This document shows positions 1-10,563 of a stretch of 35,418 bases of DNA, piece by piece. The position numbers were made by a program, and so were the translations under genes. The notes beneath the pieces are model-generated. The model was given only the letters and a program-made list of their open reading frames with translations. It had not been told where the DNA came from and made no database searches. Each line of letters opens with the position of its first letter. Positions within the stretch are counted from its first letter, which is position 1. Source of the DNA: Bryobacterales bacterium (GTDB lineage Bacteria > Acidobacteriota > Terriglobia > Bryobacterales > UBA6623); contig JAPPLB010000128.1 of the NCBI GenBank assembly GCA_028819575.1, positions 1-35,418 of the forward strand. Reading direction: 5' to 3'.

Positions 1-74
1 CCTCCGCCCGGCTTGCGCCTAGTCCTGACGGCCCTCTCACGCACTTCGCCTCGCCTCGTGGTGAGAAATGCAGG

Positions 75-77
<3 letters not shown>
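1..77 (+). repeat. Interspersed inverted-repeat element, copy 1 (partial)
   Basis: Right-hand part of the element also found at 7535-7716, 16064-16248 and 28981-29163; the left part lies outside the window. The right terminal repeat occupies about 59-77 and reads GGTGAGAAATGCAGGCTA near its end. The shared block just inside it (about 26-58, GACGGCCCTCTCACGCACTT) is nearly identical to copy 2. The last three bases (75-77), read on the minus strand, are the TAG stop codon of gyrB, so the element abuts that gene without any spacer. Confidence 0.85.
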
Positions 78-2525
<2,448 letters not shown>

Positions 2526-3638
2526 TCAAATCCTCATGGGCATCACGATGTAGCGGTAGTCGTAGCGGTCCGCGCCAGGTAAACGCAGTTCGCCGGCGCC
2601 ATTTTCGCCCCGCAGACCGAATTCAACCGTTTCCGATTCCACGGCGCCCAGGAAGTCGAGCAAGTACTGCGCATTGAAACCGACCTTGAACTTTTCGCCA
2701 TCGTACTCAACCGGTATCGACTCCTCGCTTTCTCCAGCCTCCGATCCGCTTGAGACCAGCTTGAGGTTGCCGGAGTCGAGTTCGAGGCGGATCGCGTGGG
2801 AACGATCATCGGCGAACTGCGAAACCCGCCGAACCGCGGCCAGCGATTCTTCTCGCCCAAGAACGAGAACATCGCCCCGCTCTTTCGGCAGCACTCGCTC
2901 ATAGTCCGGGAACTGGCCGGTCAGCTTACGCGAGACCAGGACCCGCTCGCCGCACCGGAAATAGAGATGATTCTCGTCCGTGGCGAAGTCAAGCATCAGA
3001 GAGTCACCGGCCTCGGAGGCAAGCTTCATCACCTCGGCCATGCCCTTCTTGGGAACAAGTGATTTGAGTTGACCACTGATGCCCTCAAAGGCCTGCGAAG
3101 CCTCGATGTACGAGAGCCGATGGCCATCGGTCGCGACCATCACCAGCCCATCCTCCCTGAGCAACATCAACCCGCCGGTAAGGGTGTAGCGTGACTCTTC
3201 GTTTGCAACCGAGGAGATCGTCTTCGCGACGACATCCGCCATCAGAGCAGCGGGGATTTTGGTAACGGCCGCCGGCATCACGGGCAGATCCGGGAAATTC
3301 TCCGGCGACATCCCTGCAACACGCGTTCGTGATCGGCCACAAACCAACGCAGCCGAGTGCTTCTCCGAGACCTTGATCGAGAGTTCCGCGTCCGGAAGCA
3401 GGCGGACATAGTCCAGCAGCTTTCGGGCGGGAAGCGTTGTTGATCCCGCCTTGCTAACGGTTGCCTGGCACGAGCTGCGGATTCCCAACTCAAGGTCCGT
3501 GAGCGTCAGCACCAGTGTGTTGTCTTGAGCCTGCAATAGGACATTTGACAGCACGGGTATGGTAGTTTTCTTCTCAACCACCCCCTGGCCCAGGCTCAGT
3601 TCCTTGACCAAGTCCGCCTTTCTGACCGTGAGTTCCAT
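2526..3638 (-). CDS. dnaN: DNA polymerase III beta subunit (sliding clamp)
   Basis: The ring-shaped processivity clamp of the replicative polymerase. The protein starts MELTVRKADLVKELSLGQGV and ends IVMPMRI, both typical of DnaN (the C-terminal M-P-M-R motif is near universal). From the ATG at 3638 it has 370 residues, the family's usual size. An in-frame TTG 15 codons upstream (3683) exists, but the extra residues, rich in Cys and Arg, do not fit the family, so the ATG is preferred. It sits between dnaA and gyrB in the classical dnaA-dnaN-gyrB order, without a recF in this window. Confidence 0.97.
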   Translation of the reverse strand: MELTVRKADLVKELSLGQGVVEKKTTIPVLSNVLLQAQDNTLVLTLTDLELGIRSSCQATVSKAGSTTLPARKLLDYVRLLPDAELSIKVSEKHSAALVCGRSRTRVAGMSPENFPDLPVMPAAVTKIPAALMADVVAKTISSVANEESRYTLTGGLMLLREDGLVMVATDGHRLSYIEASQAFEGISGQLKSLVPKKGMAEVMKLASEAGDSLMLDFATDENHLYFRCGERVLVSRKLTGQFPDYERVLPKERGDVLVLGREESLAAVRRVSQFADDRSHAIRLELDSGNLKLVSSGSEAGESEESIPVEYDGEKFKVGFNAQYLLDFLGAVESETVEFGLRGENGAGELRLPGADRYDYRYIVMPMRI

Positions 3639-3683
3639 GTGATCTGCTTCCAGCCTGCAAGATATGCAGGCCCGTGCGCTCAA

Positions 3684-3903
3684 GGATATGACTCTTGTTA
3701 AAAAGAACTTCTTAGCTACATCAGATTCATAGTAGCTGTGAACCTGTGGAAAAGTCGTTCAAACGACTTTTATTCAGTACTTTACAGTGTACCAGACTCT
3801 GTGGACGGATGTCCTCCTCTTGTGTGTTCCCGTTGGGTTTCAAAATCCTCGAGCCGAGTTCCTGCGGGAGTGTGAGCCCGGATTGTGGATAGAGTATCGA
3901 TCT
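3684..3903. other. Candidate replication origin (oriC) in the dnaA-dnaN spacer
   Basis: No gene is visible in this spacer. It contains several sequences like the DnaA box (TTWTNCACA), all in the same orientation: TGTGGAAAA at 3745-3753 fits the consensus exactly as its reverse complement, TGTGGATAG at 3884-3892 has one mismatch, and TGTGAACCT (3737-3745) and TGTGGACGG (3800-3808) are weaker. AT-rich tracts at about 3693-3735 and 3766-3790 could serve as an unwinding element. A perfect palindrome lies at 3750-3771. The dnaA-dnaN spacer is a common oriC location. Function is inferred from motifs and position only. Confidence 0.6.
3750..3771. repeat. Perfect 22-bp palindrome beside a DnaA-box-like site
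   Basis: AAAAGTCGTT and AACGACTTTT are exact reverse complements separated by two bases. As RNA this folds to an 8-bp hairpin with a 6-base loop. Both strands end in a T-run of four, so it could be a weak bidirectional terminator between dnaA and dnaN, or a protein-binding site in the origin. It overlaps the best DnaA-box-like site at 3745-3753. Confidence 0.6.
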
Positions 3904-5226
3904 CTAATTGATTCTATCAGTTAGCCGCTGGAGGAGAGTGTCAATTTCCTGATCACCGCGCCGCTGCGATTCGATCTTGCGGACGGCGTGCAGCACGGTC
4001 GTATGGTGCTTGCCGGCGAAGGCCTTGCCAATATCGGGCAGAGAGAGCTCTAGCAGTTCCTTCGCGAGATACATGGCGATCTGTCGGGGGTAGGAGATTG
4101 ACCTTGTGTTGGTCCTCTCTTTGAGTTGGGCCGGTTCGAGCCCGAAGTGTTCAGCGACGACTCTGAGCACTTTGTCAAGGGTCGCTCTTGAGCCCCCGGA
4201 TGCAGTTACGGACTCCAGCGTTTGCTTAGCCATTTCAAGAGTGACCTCGGAGCGCGTCAGTGAGGCAATGGCCATGAGGCGTGTGAGCACTCCTTCAAGC
4301 TCACGAATATTCGACTTCAAGTGCGTGGCCAAGTAGATGCGAACCTTGTGGCTTAACGAAAGAGACAGCTCTTCTGCCTTGTGGTCGAGGATCGCCAACT
4401 TGGTTTCGAGGTCGGGCGCCTGGATGTCTGCCATGAGGCCCCACTCGAACCGTGATCGGAGCCGGTCGACCAAGCCGGAGATCTTGTTCGGCGGTCGGTC
4501 GCTCGAGATGACAATCTGTTTCTGAAGGTTGTGTAGCGTGTTGAAGGTGTGGAAAAACTCCTCTTGTGTGCGCTCTTTTGAACCAAGCGTTTGGATATCG
4601 TCAACGAGAAGCACATCGGCCGCCCGGAAGCGCCGGTGGAAGGAACCCATGCGGTCGTAGCGGAGCGAGTTGATCATCTCGTTCATGAACTCTTCGCTTG
4701 AGACGTAGACGACTTGGAGCCGCGGGAAGTGTGACTGTGTCTGCTGGCCGATCGCGTGCATGAGATGGGTCTTGCCCATCCCTACCCCACCGTAGACGTA
4801 GAGGGGGTTGTATGCACGAGCCGGGTTCGTTGCAACGGCGCGTGCTGCTGCGTGAGCCAGTTCGTTGCATGAGCCGACGACAAAGTTGTCGAAAGTGTAG
4901 CGGTCGTTGAAAACGCCGGTTGTGCTGGAGAAGTCGAACGCTGTTTGGGTGGCAGCATCCTCGTAGTGTGTGGGCCGTGGCGATAGTTGAGGGGCTACGG
5001 CGAAACGGAGTGCTGCGACACCGATGCCGAGATTTCTCCCGGCAGAGAGGATCCTTTCGGTGAACTCGTCCTCAATCCAGCGCTTGGCACTGAGACTGGG
5101 CACGATGAGGTGGAGCGCTTTCGATTCATCAAGATGGCTGAAGCGAACAGGCTCAAGCCAGTTCTCAAAGCTCTCAGGACTGATCTTGGGCTGGAGGGTC
5201 TTGACGATTTGCTGCCACGGATTCAT
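3904..5226 (-). CDS. dnaA: Chromosomal replication initiator protein DnaA
   Basis: AAA+ ATPase that binds DnaA boxes and opens oriC. Domain I starts MNPWQQIVKTLQPKISPESF. The AAA+ core shows Walker A GGVGMGKTHLMHAIG, Walker B VLLVDDIQTL, and an arginine-finger segment RLRSRFEWGL. The domain IV DNA-binding signature appears as SYPRQIAMYLAKELL and GKHHTTVLHAVRKI. The ATG at 5226 gives 440 residues. An in-frame TTG at 5256 would add ten residues (four consecutive Arg) not expected before domain I, so ATG is chosen, though no clear Shine-Dalgarno precedes it. The 248 bp upstream (5227-5474) hold no gene or convincing DnaA box and presumably carry the promoter. Confidence 0.97.
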   Translation of the reverse strand: MNPWQQIVKTLQPKISPESFENWLEPVRFSHLDESKALHLIVPSLSAKRWIEDEFTERILSAGRNLGIGVAALRFAVAPQLSPRPTHYEDAATQTAFDFSSTTGVFNDRYTFDNFVVGSCNELAHAAARAVATNPARAYNPLYVYGGVGMGKTHLMHAIGQQTQSHFPRLQVVYVSSEEFMNEMINSLRYDRMGSFHRRFRAADVLLVDDIQTLGSKERTQEEFFHTFNTLHNLQKQIVISSDRPPNKISGLVDRLRSRFEWGLMADIQAPDLETKLAILDHKAEELSLSLSHKVRIYLATHLKSNIRELEGVLTRLMAIASLTRSEVTLEMAKQTLESVTASGGSRATLDKVLRVVAEHFGLEPAQLKERTNTRSISYPRQIAMYLAKELLELSLPDIGKAFAGKHHTTVLHAVRKIESQRRGDQEIDTLLQRLTDRIN

Positions 5227-5474
5227 GCGTCTGCGTCTGGTACCCAGCAAGTACAAGAGCGAGGGTATTCCTGCTCATGCCTGACAGTTGTCTCAAGGGG
5301 TGGCAAGCGGCGATACAAGTCTCAACCGCGCCGAAGGAGACAGTAGTGTAACATGGCGATCTTCGCACTCGACAAAGTAAGTGGCGGAAAATTCTACATG
5401 CCGCAAAACCCAATAGGCAGTTGGAGATGAGCGGTTTACAAGGCCGCTCAGGAGAACAGAAACCGGGCCGTCTG

Positions 5475-6335
5475 TTACGACAGTACCGGAAGGATTTGTT
5501 TGGTCTGAGCCGAAGGTAGCACTTCGTTCAGCGAACCCTGGCGGTAGCCCTCGAGATCAAGCGTGACGTAGCGGAACCCGATGGCCCGGAAGTCCTCAGT
5601 GAGACGCGCGGCCATCGTGGGGTCGAGCGCGCGCGCGAGTTCGTCCTTGCCGACTTCGATGCGCACCAGTTCGCCGTGATAGCGCACACGATAGACCCGA
5701 AAGCCGAGTTGCTTGAGCGCCTCCTCGCCCTGTTCGACGAGCCGGACGTTCTCGCGTGTGACCTTGGTGCCGTAGGGAATGCGCGAACTGAGACAGGCGG
5801 CTGCCGGCCGGTCCCAGGTAGGGAGACCTTCGTTCTTGGAGAGCTCACGGATCTCGGCTTTTGTGAGCCGCGCTTCGAGTAGCGGGGCGCGGACACCGTG
5901 GTCCTTGGCGGCTCGATGGCCCGGGCGAAAGTCCGACGTGTCATCAACATTCACGCCATAGACAATGTTCTCGAAGCCGAGCTTGTCACCGACTTCCTTG
6001 AGGCGCGTGAAAAGCTCATCCTTGCAGTGGAAGCAGCGGTTGGAGTCGTTCTTCACATACTCCTCGTTCTCGAACTCGTACGTGTTGATGTACTGGTGCC
6101 GCAGGTTAAAGCGCTTGACGAAGTCTTCGGCGTCGCGCTTGTGCGATTCTGGAATGGATGCCGAGTCGGCCGTGATGGCAAGAGCGGCGCTCCCCAGTAC
6201 CTTTCCTGCGGCCCAGGCGAGATAGGCCGAGTCCGTACCGCCGGAGTAGGCCACCATCACACGCCCCATCGTCCGCAAGATGGCGAAAAGCTTCTCCTGC
6301 TTGGCGTTGAGTGACCTGGAATTCACGTAAGACAT
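5475..6335 (-). CDS. larE: ATP-dependent sacrificial sulfur transferase, LarE family
   Basis: PP-loop ATPase of the LarE family, which adds sulfur to pyridinium biscarboxylic acid while making the nickel-pincer nucleotide cofactor of lactate racemase and related enzymes. The PP-loop SGGTDS is at residues 31-36, and the family signature PAAACLSSRIPYG follows at about 178. Three cysteines stand out: a CX2C pair (Cys101, Cys104 in NRCFHCK) and Cys181. This arrangement resembles LarE proteins reported to hold an iron-sulfur cluster rather than a single sacrificial cysteine. The ATG at 6335 (286 residues) is preferred because GGGGAG lies 11 bases upstream; a TTG seven codons earlier is possible. 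No larA, larB or larC is nearby, so the client enzyme is unknown. It diverges from the sialidase gene. Confidence 0.88.
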   Translation of the reverse strand: MSYVNSRSLNAKQEKLFAILRTMGRVMVAYSGGTDSAYLAWAAGKVLGSAALAITADSASIPESHKRDAEDFVKRFNLRHQYINTYEFENEEYVKNDSNRCFHCKDELFTRLKEVGDKLGFENIVYGVNVDDTSDFRPGHRAAKDHGVRAPLLEARLTKAEIRELSKNEGLPTWDRPAAACLSSRIPYGTKVTRENVRLVEQGEEALKQLGFRVYRVRYHGELVRIEVGKDELARALDPTMAARLTEDFRAIGFRYVTLDLEGYRQGSLNEVLPSAQTKQILPVLS

Positions 6336-6393
6336 TATAGCTATTGCTCCCCGCAAAGTTGACTCTCATGCGTGTCGGCCTAGACTAGGCGGT

Positions 6394-6398
6394 GAGGA
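6394..6398 (+). promoter_or_regulatory. Ribosome-binding site deciding the sialidase start
   Basis: GAGGA lies eight bases upstream of the ATG at 6407. It falls inside the alternative in-frame reading from the GTG at 6392, so it supports the ATG and a standard lipoprotein signal peptide rather than the longer N-terminus. Confidence 0.7.
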
Positions 6399-6406
6399 AA
6401 AGACGG

Positions 6407-7525
6407 ATGCACTCTCTTACTCGACCTGGGATGCTCTCCATTGCTTCCTTGATCCTTGCTGCATGCGCCGCCCCGCCAACGCTCGTCCAGACCGATCTGT
6501 TCATCGCCGGCCAGGGCGGTTACCACACCTATCGCATCCCATCGGTCATTACGACCCTCAGAGGAACCCTGCTTTCTTTCTGTGAAGGCCGCAAGAACAG
6601 CCGTAGCGATTCCGGCGATATCGACCTGCTCCTTCGCCGTAGCTACGACGGCGGGCAGACATGGAGTGATGTCCAAGTCGTCGCTGATCACGGCGAAGAT
6701 ACGATCGGCAATCCCACCCCCGTCATCGATCGAAACACGGGAACGATATGGCTGCTACTGACCAAGAACCCCGGTTACGCAACGGGCGAACAACTCATGA
6801 GCGGTTACGAAGCCGGAACACGCACCGTCTGGGTCACCCATAGCAATGATGACGGCGAAACGTGGGCGGAAACGGAGGAGATCACCGACACGACGAAGAA
6901 GACGGAATGGACTTGGTATGCCACGGGGCCGGGTGTTGGCATTCAGTTGCAGTCCGGTCGTCTCGTCATCCCGTGCGATCACCGCAAACAAGGTTCGCAG
7001 CGCTCCTACTCGCATATCATCTACAGCGACGACCATGGAGCGACTTGGCAGATCGGCGGCGAGACTTCCTCGAAAAACAACGAGTGCCAAGTGATCGAAC
7101 GCCGGGACGGCTCGCTTCTGTTGAACATGCGCAGCAACCATGGCCGCAACCGCCGCTCGATCGCTACCAGCAACGACGGCGGCCTCACCTGGTCTGACAT
7201 CTCCTTCGACGAAGCGCTGATCGAGCCCCGCTGCCAGGCAAGTCTGCTTCGCTACGCCTCCATCACGCAATCGGGTGCATCGCTCGTGCTGTTCTCGAAT
7301 CCCGCATCCACCGAGCGAGAGTGGATGACCGTCAGGCTCAGCCGCGACGATGGTACAACTTGGGCACATACCCGCGTACTGCACGCTGGACCTGCCGCCT
7401 ACTCCTGTCTCACGGTTCTCGCCGACGGCTCGATTGCCTGCCTCTACGAACGCGGCGACGCTGACCGCTACGAGAAGATTACCTTCGCTCGTTTCAGCCT
7501 CGACTGGCTCACCGGCGAGAGCTGA
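6407..7525 (+). CDS. Exo-alpha-sialidase lipoprotein (GH33-like)
   Basis: Predicted surface or periplasmic glycosidase releasing terminal sialic acids. The 372-residue protein has a signal peptide with a lipobox (Leu17-Ala-Ala-Cys20). The beta-propeller sialidase fold is shown by the YRIP motif with its arginine (Arg43) and five Asp-boxes (S-x-D-x-G-x-T-W): about residues 79-86, 146-153, 207-214, 255-262 and 312-319. A candidate catalytic Tyr lies in AAYSCLTV and a Glu in CLYERGD, as in the family. No sialic acid uptake or catabolism gene (nanA, nanT) is in the window. Other sialidase-fold enzymes, such as exported acidobacterial BNR-repeat hydrolases, remain possible, so the substrate is not certain. 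The gene ends nine bases before repeat copy 2. Confidence 0.9.
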   Translation: MHSLTRPGMLSIASLILAACAAPPTLVQTDLFIAGQGGYHTYRIPSVITTLRGTLLSFCEGRKNSRSDSGDIDLLLRRSYDGGQTWSDVQVVADHGEDTIGNPTPVIDRNTGTIWLLLTKNPGYATGEQLMSGYEAGTRTVWVTHSNDDGETWAETEEITDTTKKTEWTWYATGPGVGIQLQSGRLVIPCDHRKQGSQRSYSHIIYSDDHGATWQIGGETSSKNNECQVIERRDGSLLLNMRSNHGRNRRSIATSNDGGLTWSDISFDEALIEPRCQASLLRYASITQSGASLVLFSNPASTEREWMTVRLSRDDGTTWAHTRVLHAGPAAYSCLTVLADGSIACLYERGDADRYEKITFARFSLDWLTGES

Positions 7526-7534
7526 GAAGGCATC

Positions 7535-7716
7535 TAACCTGCATGTCTCACCACCCGACGGTCGAAGCACGCCATACGACCGCCATGACTTCGTTGCGCT
7601 TGCTTGCCGTGCTCGACGTACTGTCAAGTACGCCTGCGCGCGCCAAGCGGCTCGCGCCTCGTCCTGACGGCCCTCTCACGCACTTCGCCTCGCCGCGTGG
7701 TGAGAAATGCAGGCTA
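7535..7716 (+). repeat. Interspersed inverted-repeat element, copy 2 (complete)
   Basis: 182-bp element with imperfect terminal inverted repeats: TAACCTGCATGTCTCACCAC on the left and, as reverse complement of the right end (7697-7716), TAGCCTGCATTTCTCACCAC, which match at 18 of 20 positions. By hand alignment it is about 90% identical to copy 4. It almost fills the space between the convergent sialidase and nucleoside-transporter genes (9 bp from one stop, 26 bp from the other). It carries no gene and no obvious target-site duplication. Confidence 0.88.
7617..7632. repeat. Central hairpin of repeat copy 2
   Basis: CGTACT (7617-7622), loop GTCA, AGTACG (7627-7632). The equivalent hairpin in copy 4 (29065-29081) has TGTACT and AGTACA. 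The outer C-G pair is therefore replaced by T-A with both arms changed, a compensatory substitution. Copy 3 keeps TGTAC/GTACA (16147-16151, 16163-16167) with a longer loop. Confidence 0.7.
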
Positions 7717-7742
7717 AACGTTGTCGCCTGTCACGATGGATC

Positions 7743-8957
7743 TCAGCCGGCCAACAGTCCTGCCAGTGAAGCTGTCATGAAATTCGCCATCGTGCCCGCG
7801 AGCATCGCACGAAAACCGAGTTTTGCGAGATCATGCCTGCGACCAGGAATCAGGCTTGCAATGCCCCCCACCTGGATTCCGATCGAACCGAAGTTAGCGA
7901 ATCCACAGAGCGCGTACCCCGCGATTAAAAACGACTCTGGCTGTAGAGTCTGTTGGGTCTTTCCGAGTTCCGCATAGGCAACGAATTCGTTGAGCACCAT
8001 TCTGGTGCCCAGCAGGTGGCCGACCGTTCCCGCATCCGACCACGGCACACCCATCACCCATGCGACCGGGGCGAATAGCAGTGCGAAGACATCCTCAAGC
8101 GCTTGCGGCATCCAACCCATATGCGGCAGTTCATGGATCCATCCCAGCAAGCCGTTCATCACCGCGATGAGAGCGACGAAGGCGATGAGGACCGCTCCGA
8201 CGTTGAGCGCCAGATAAAGCCCCTCGCTCGCCCCGCGCGCCGCTGCGTCGATCACGTTCACATCGGCTGCATGGGACTCGCGTGGCACTCTTCCGAAAGT
8301 CTCCGGAGTTTCCGTTTCCGGTTCGAGCATCTTGGCCATCAGGATCGCGCCGGGCGCGGTCATGATGACGGCCGTCAGCATGTGCTCCATCGGGACACCG
8401 CCGATCCGGACGTACGCCACCAGCAACGCGCCCGAGATCGTCGCCATCCCCCCCGTCATCACGGTCATCAGTTCCGAGCGTGTAAGCTTGTCGAGATAGG
8501 GCCGGATTGTCAAAGGAGCTTCCGACTGTCCCATGAAGATGTTCGCCGCCACGTTCAGCGACTCGGCGCCGCTTGCCCCCATTACTCTTTGCATTACGAG
8601 TGCAATGCCGCGTACGGCTTGCTGCATGACGCCCAGGAAATACAGCACTGCGAACAGCGACGAGATGAAAACGATCAGCGGCAGGATCTGGAACGCGAGG
8701 ACGGTCCCGATCGGCCCCTGGGAACTGCCCAACTCGCCGAACACGAACTGAGTTCCTGCCTCTGCTAACAGCATCATCTGGTTTACGGCGGCGCCGATGG
8801 CTTCAAAGACCATCCTGAAAGGCGTCTTGAGCACCAGGATCGCCAGAGTGAGTTGAAGCCCCAGGCCCCAGAGCACCGTCGACAGCCGAATTGCGCCACG
8901 GTCTCTCGAAAGCCCGTAGGCTAGTCCAAGAAGAAGAACGAGACCGATCAGTCCCAT
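7743..8957 (-). CDS. Concentrative nucleoside transporter, NupC/CNT family
   Basis: Inner-membrane symporter importing nucleosides with protons or sodium. The 404-residue hydrophobic protein shows the CNT signatures GQSEAPLTIRPYL (about residue 163), LNVGAVLIAF, GTRMVLNEFVAYAELG and CGFANFGSIGIQVGGI, which line the nucleoside and cation sites in this family. The gene lies downstream of the pyrimidine-nucleoside phosphorylase gene on the same strand, 124 bp apart, so uptake and phosphorolysis are probably co-regulated. AAGG lies about 12 bases before the ATG. The 3' end faces repeat copy 2. Confidence 0.93.
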   Translation of the reverse strand: MGLIGLVLLLGLAYGLSRDRGAIRLSTVLWGLGLQLTLAILVLKTPFRMVFEAIGAAVNQMMLLAEAGTQFVFGELGSSQGPIGTVLAFQILPLIVFISSLFAVLYFLGVMQQAVRGIALVMQRVMGASGAESLNVAANIFMGQSEAPLTIRPYLDKLTRSELMTVMTGGMATISGALLVAYVRIGGVPMEHMLTAVIMTAPGAILMAKMLEPETETPETFGRVPRESHAADVNVIDAAARGASEGLYLALNVGAVLIAFVALIAVMNGLLGWIHELPHMGWMPQALEDVFALLFAPVAWVMGVPWSDAGTVGHLLGTRMVLNEFVAYAELGKTQQTLQPESFLIAGYALCGFANFGSIGIQVGGIASLIPGRRHDLAKLGFRAMLAGTMANFMTASLAGLLAG

Positions 8958-9081
8958 GGATCGAGCACCTTACCCGCTTGCAGTCAAGAACTCCTAGCGC
9001 AGCTCTCGCCTTCCTGGGTCCGCAGCCTTCATCGCTGCTCACTCCATCCGCTACAGTTTTCCAGCGAGGGTCTTTTTCGAC

Positions 9082-10389
9082 CTACTGGACCAGGTCGAGA
9101 ATCAAGTCGCGCGGTTCAGGCGGATTCACCGACAGGCGGAACGCATCTTCCACGAGCTGGACCGCCTCGGGCAAGTTTGTTTCGTCGGTATAGTACAGGG
9201 CGCAGAGCTGCTGTCCCGCCACGACCTGATCGCCCACCTTCGATTGCAGGATGACTCCTACGGCGGGATCGATCGGATCGTCCATGCTATCCCGGCCCGC
9301 GCCCAGCATGACGGCGGCGCGGCCGATGTCGTCCGCATTGATGCGGCTGATGTATCCGTCGCGAGGCGAACTGACAATCTGCTCGCCCGAGGCATTCGGC
9401 AGCAGGTCGAACCGATACACGACCTCCGGGTCACCGCCCTGCGCTGCGATGATGTCCCGAAGCTTCGTAATCGCGCTACCGTCCGCCAGCAATTGTTGCG
9501 CTTGATCACGCGCGCTTTCGATCGACCGCGAGGATTGGCCCAAATAGATCATCCGAGCCGCTAATTCCGTCGAAAGCCCCGTCAAATCGGGCGGACCCTG
9601 GCCTTGCAGGGTCTGTGACGCTTCCATGACCTCCAAGGCGTTCCCAACGGTGAAACCGAGCGGTTGATCCATGTCAGTCAGCAGCGCCTGGACTGTGACG
9701 TTCATGCGCCGTCCGATCGAGATCATCAACTGCGCGAGCTTACGAGCTTCGCTGCGGCCCCGGATGAGGGAGCCACGGCCTACCTTCACGTCGAGCAACA
9801 GTGCGCCGAGTCCCTCGGCAAGCTTCTTCGACATGATGGATGCGGCAATCAGCGCCAATGACTCGACGGTTCCCGTCACGTCTCGTAATGCGTAGAGCCG
9901 TTTGTCCGCTGGAGAGATTTCGTCGGTCTGACCGGTAAACGCCAACCCCAACTCTTTGACTTGCGTTTTGAATTCGCTCATCGAGAGTTGCGTACGAAAT
10001 CCCGGGATGGACTGGAGTTTGTCCAGCGTGCCCCCAGTGTGACCGAGGCCCCGGCCGGTGATCATCGGCACGTAGATTCCCGCGGCGGCGGCGGTCGGCG
10101 CGGCAATCAGCGTAACCTTGTCGCCGACGCCCCCAGTCGAGTGTTTGTCGACACGCGGCGTCGGGACATCGCTCATATCCAGCCGCTGGCCGCAGTTCAG
10201 CATCGCCGTCGCGAGCGCCGTCGCCTCTGCATCGCTGAAGTCGTTGCAATATCCGGCCATCAGGAATGCGGCCATTTGGTAGTCGGGAATTTCGTTGCGC
10301 GTGTATCCGTTGACAAGCCGTTCGAAATCTTCCTGCGTCAGTTCTTCTCCGTCGCGCTTGGCTCGGATCAGATCCACGATTCGGTCCAT
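9082..10389 (-). CDS. Thymidine / pyrimidine-nucleoside phosphorylase
   Basis: Cytosolic enzyme splitting thymidine, deoxyuridine or uridine with phosphate into base and (deoxy)ribose-1-phosphate. Family motifs are KHSTGGVGDKVTLIAAP (phosphate and cation binding), MITGRGLGHTGGTLDKL, YALRDVTGTVES, IMSKKLAEG, LLTDMDQPLGFTVGNALEV and a C-terminal swivelling domain. The stretch usually written KVGSGAFMK is changed here to KVGRGSLIR, a mild departure from the norm. From the ATG at 10389 the protein has 435 residues, the usual length; GGGGAAAG lies 11 bases upstream. A longer reading to 10542 adds 51 atypical residues. DeoA and Pdp cannot be separated by reading alone. Confidence 0.93.
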   Translation of the reverse strand: MDRIVDLIRAKRDGEELTQEDFERLVNGYTRNEIPDYQMAAFLMAGYCNDFSDAEATALATAMLNCGQRLDMSDVPTPRVDKHSTGGVGDKVTLIAAPTAAAAGIYVPMITGRGLGHTGGTLDKLQSIPGFRTQLSMSEFKTQVKELGLAFTGQTDEISPADKRLYALRDVTGTVESLALIAASIMSKKLAEGLGALLLDVKVGRGSLIRGRSEARKLAQLMISIGRRMNVTVQALLTDMDQPLGFTVGNALEVMEASQTLQGQGPPDLTGLSTELAARMIYLGQSSRSIESARDQAQQLLADGSAITKLRDIIAAQGGDPEVVYRFDLLPNASGEQIVSSPRDGYISRINADDIGRAAVMLGAGRDSMDDPIDPAVGVILQSKVGDQVVAGQQLCALYYTDETNLPEAVQLVEDAFRLSVNPPEPRDLILDLVQ

Positions 10390-10517
10390 AGAAGTGCACA
10401 CTTTCCCCGCTGTCCTCCGAAGGAGAAACCCATCGGCAACAGCCAAACCCAACAGAGTAGCATCCGACCAAAAGAGGCGCAAGACGCTAACACGCTGTAA
10501 GGAAAGCGTTTTTACCG

Positions 10518-10533
10518 GGGGCAACCATGCCCC
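10518..10533. other. GC-rich hairpin between phosphatase and phosphorylase genes
   Basis: GGGGC, loop AACCAT, GCCCC, lying 31 bp downstream of the phosphatase stop codon. No T-run follows on the minus strand, so it is not a standard intrinsic terminator. It may mark the boundary between two transcription units. Confidence 0.3.
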
Positions 10534-10563
10534 TGAAGCCATCGATCGCCCGCAGGCTCGCCG

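Noticed and set aside
7543..7716. Open reading frames through the repeat elements that give similar peptides in copies 2 and 4
   Set aside because: The likeness follows from DNA identity; differences are not concentrated at third codon positions, loop length changes shift frame, and no start with a ribosome-binding site is shared.
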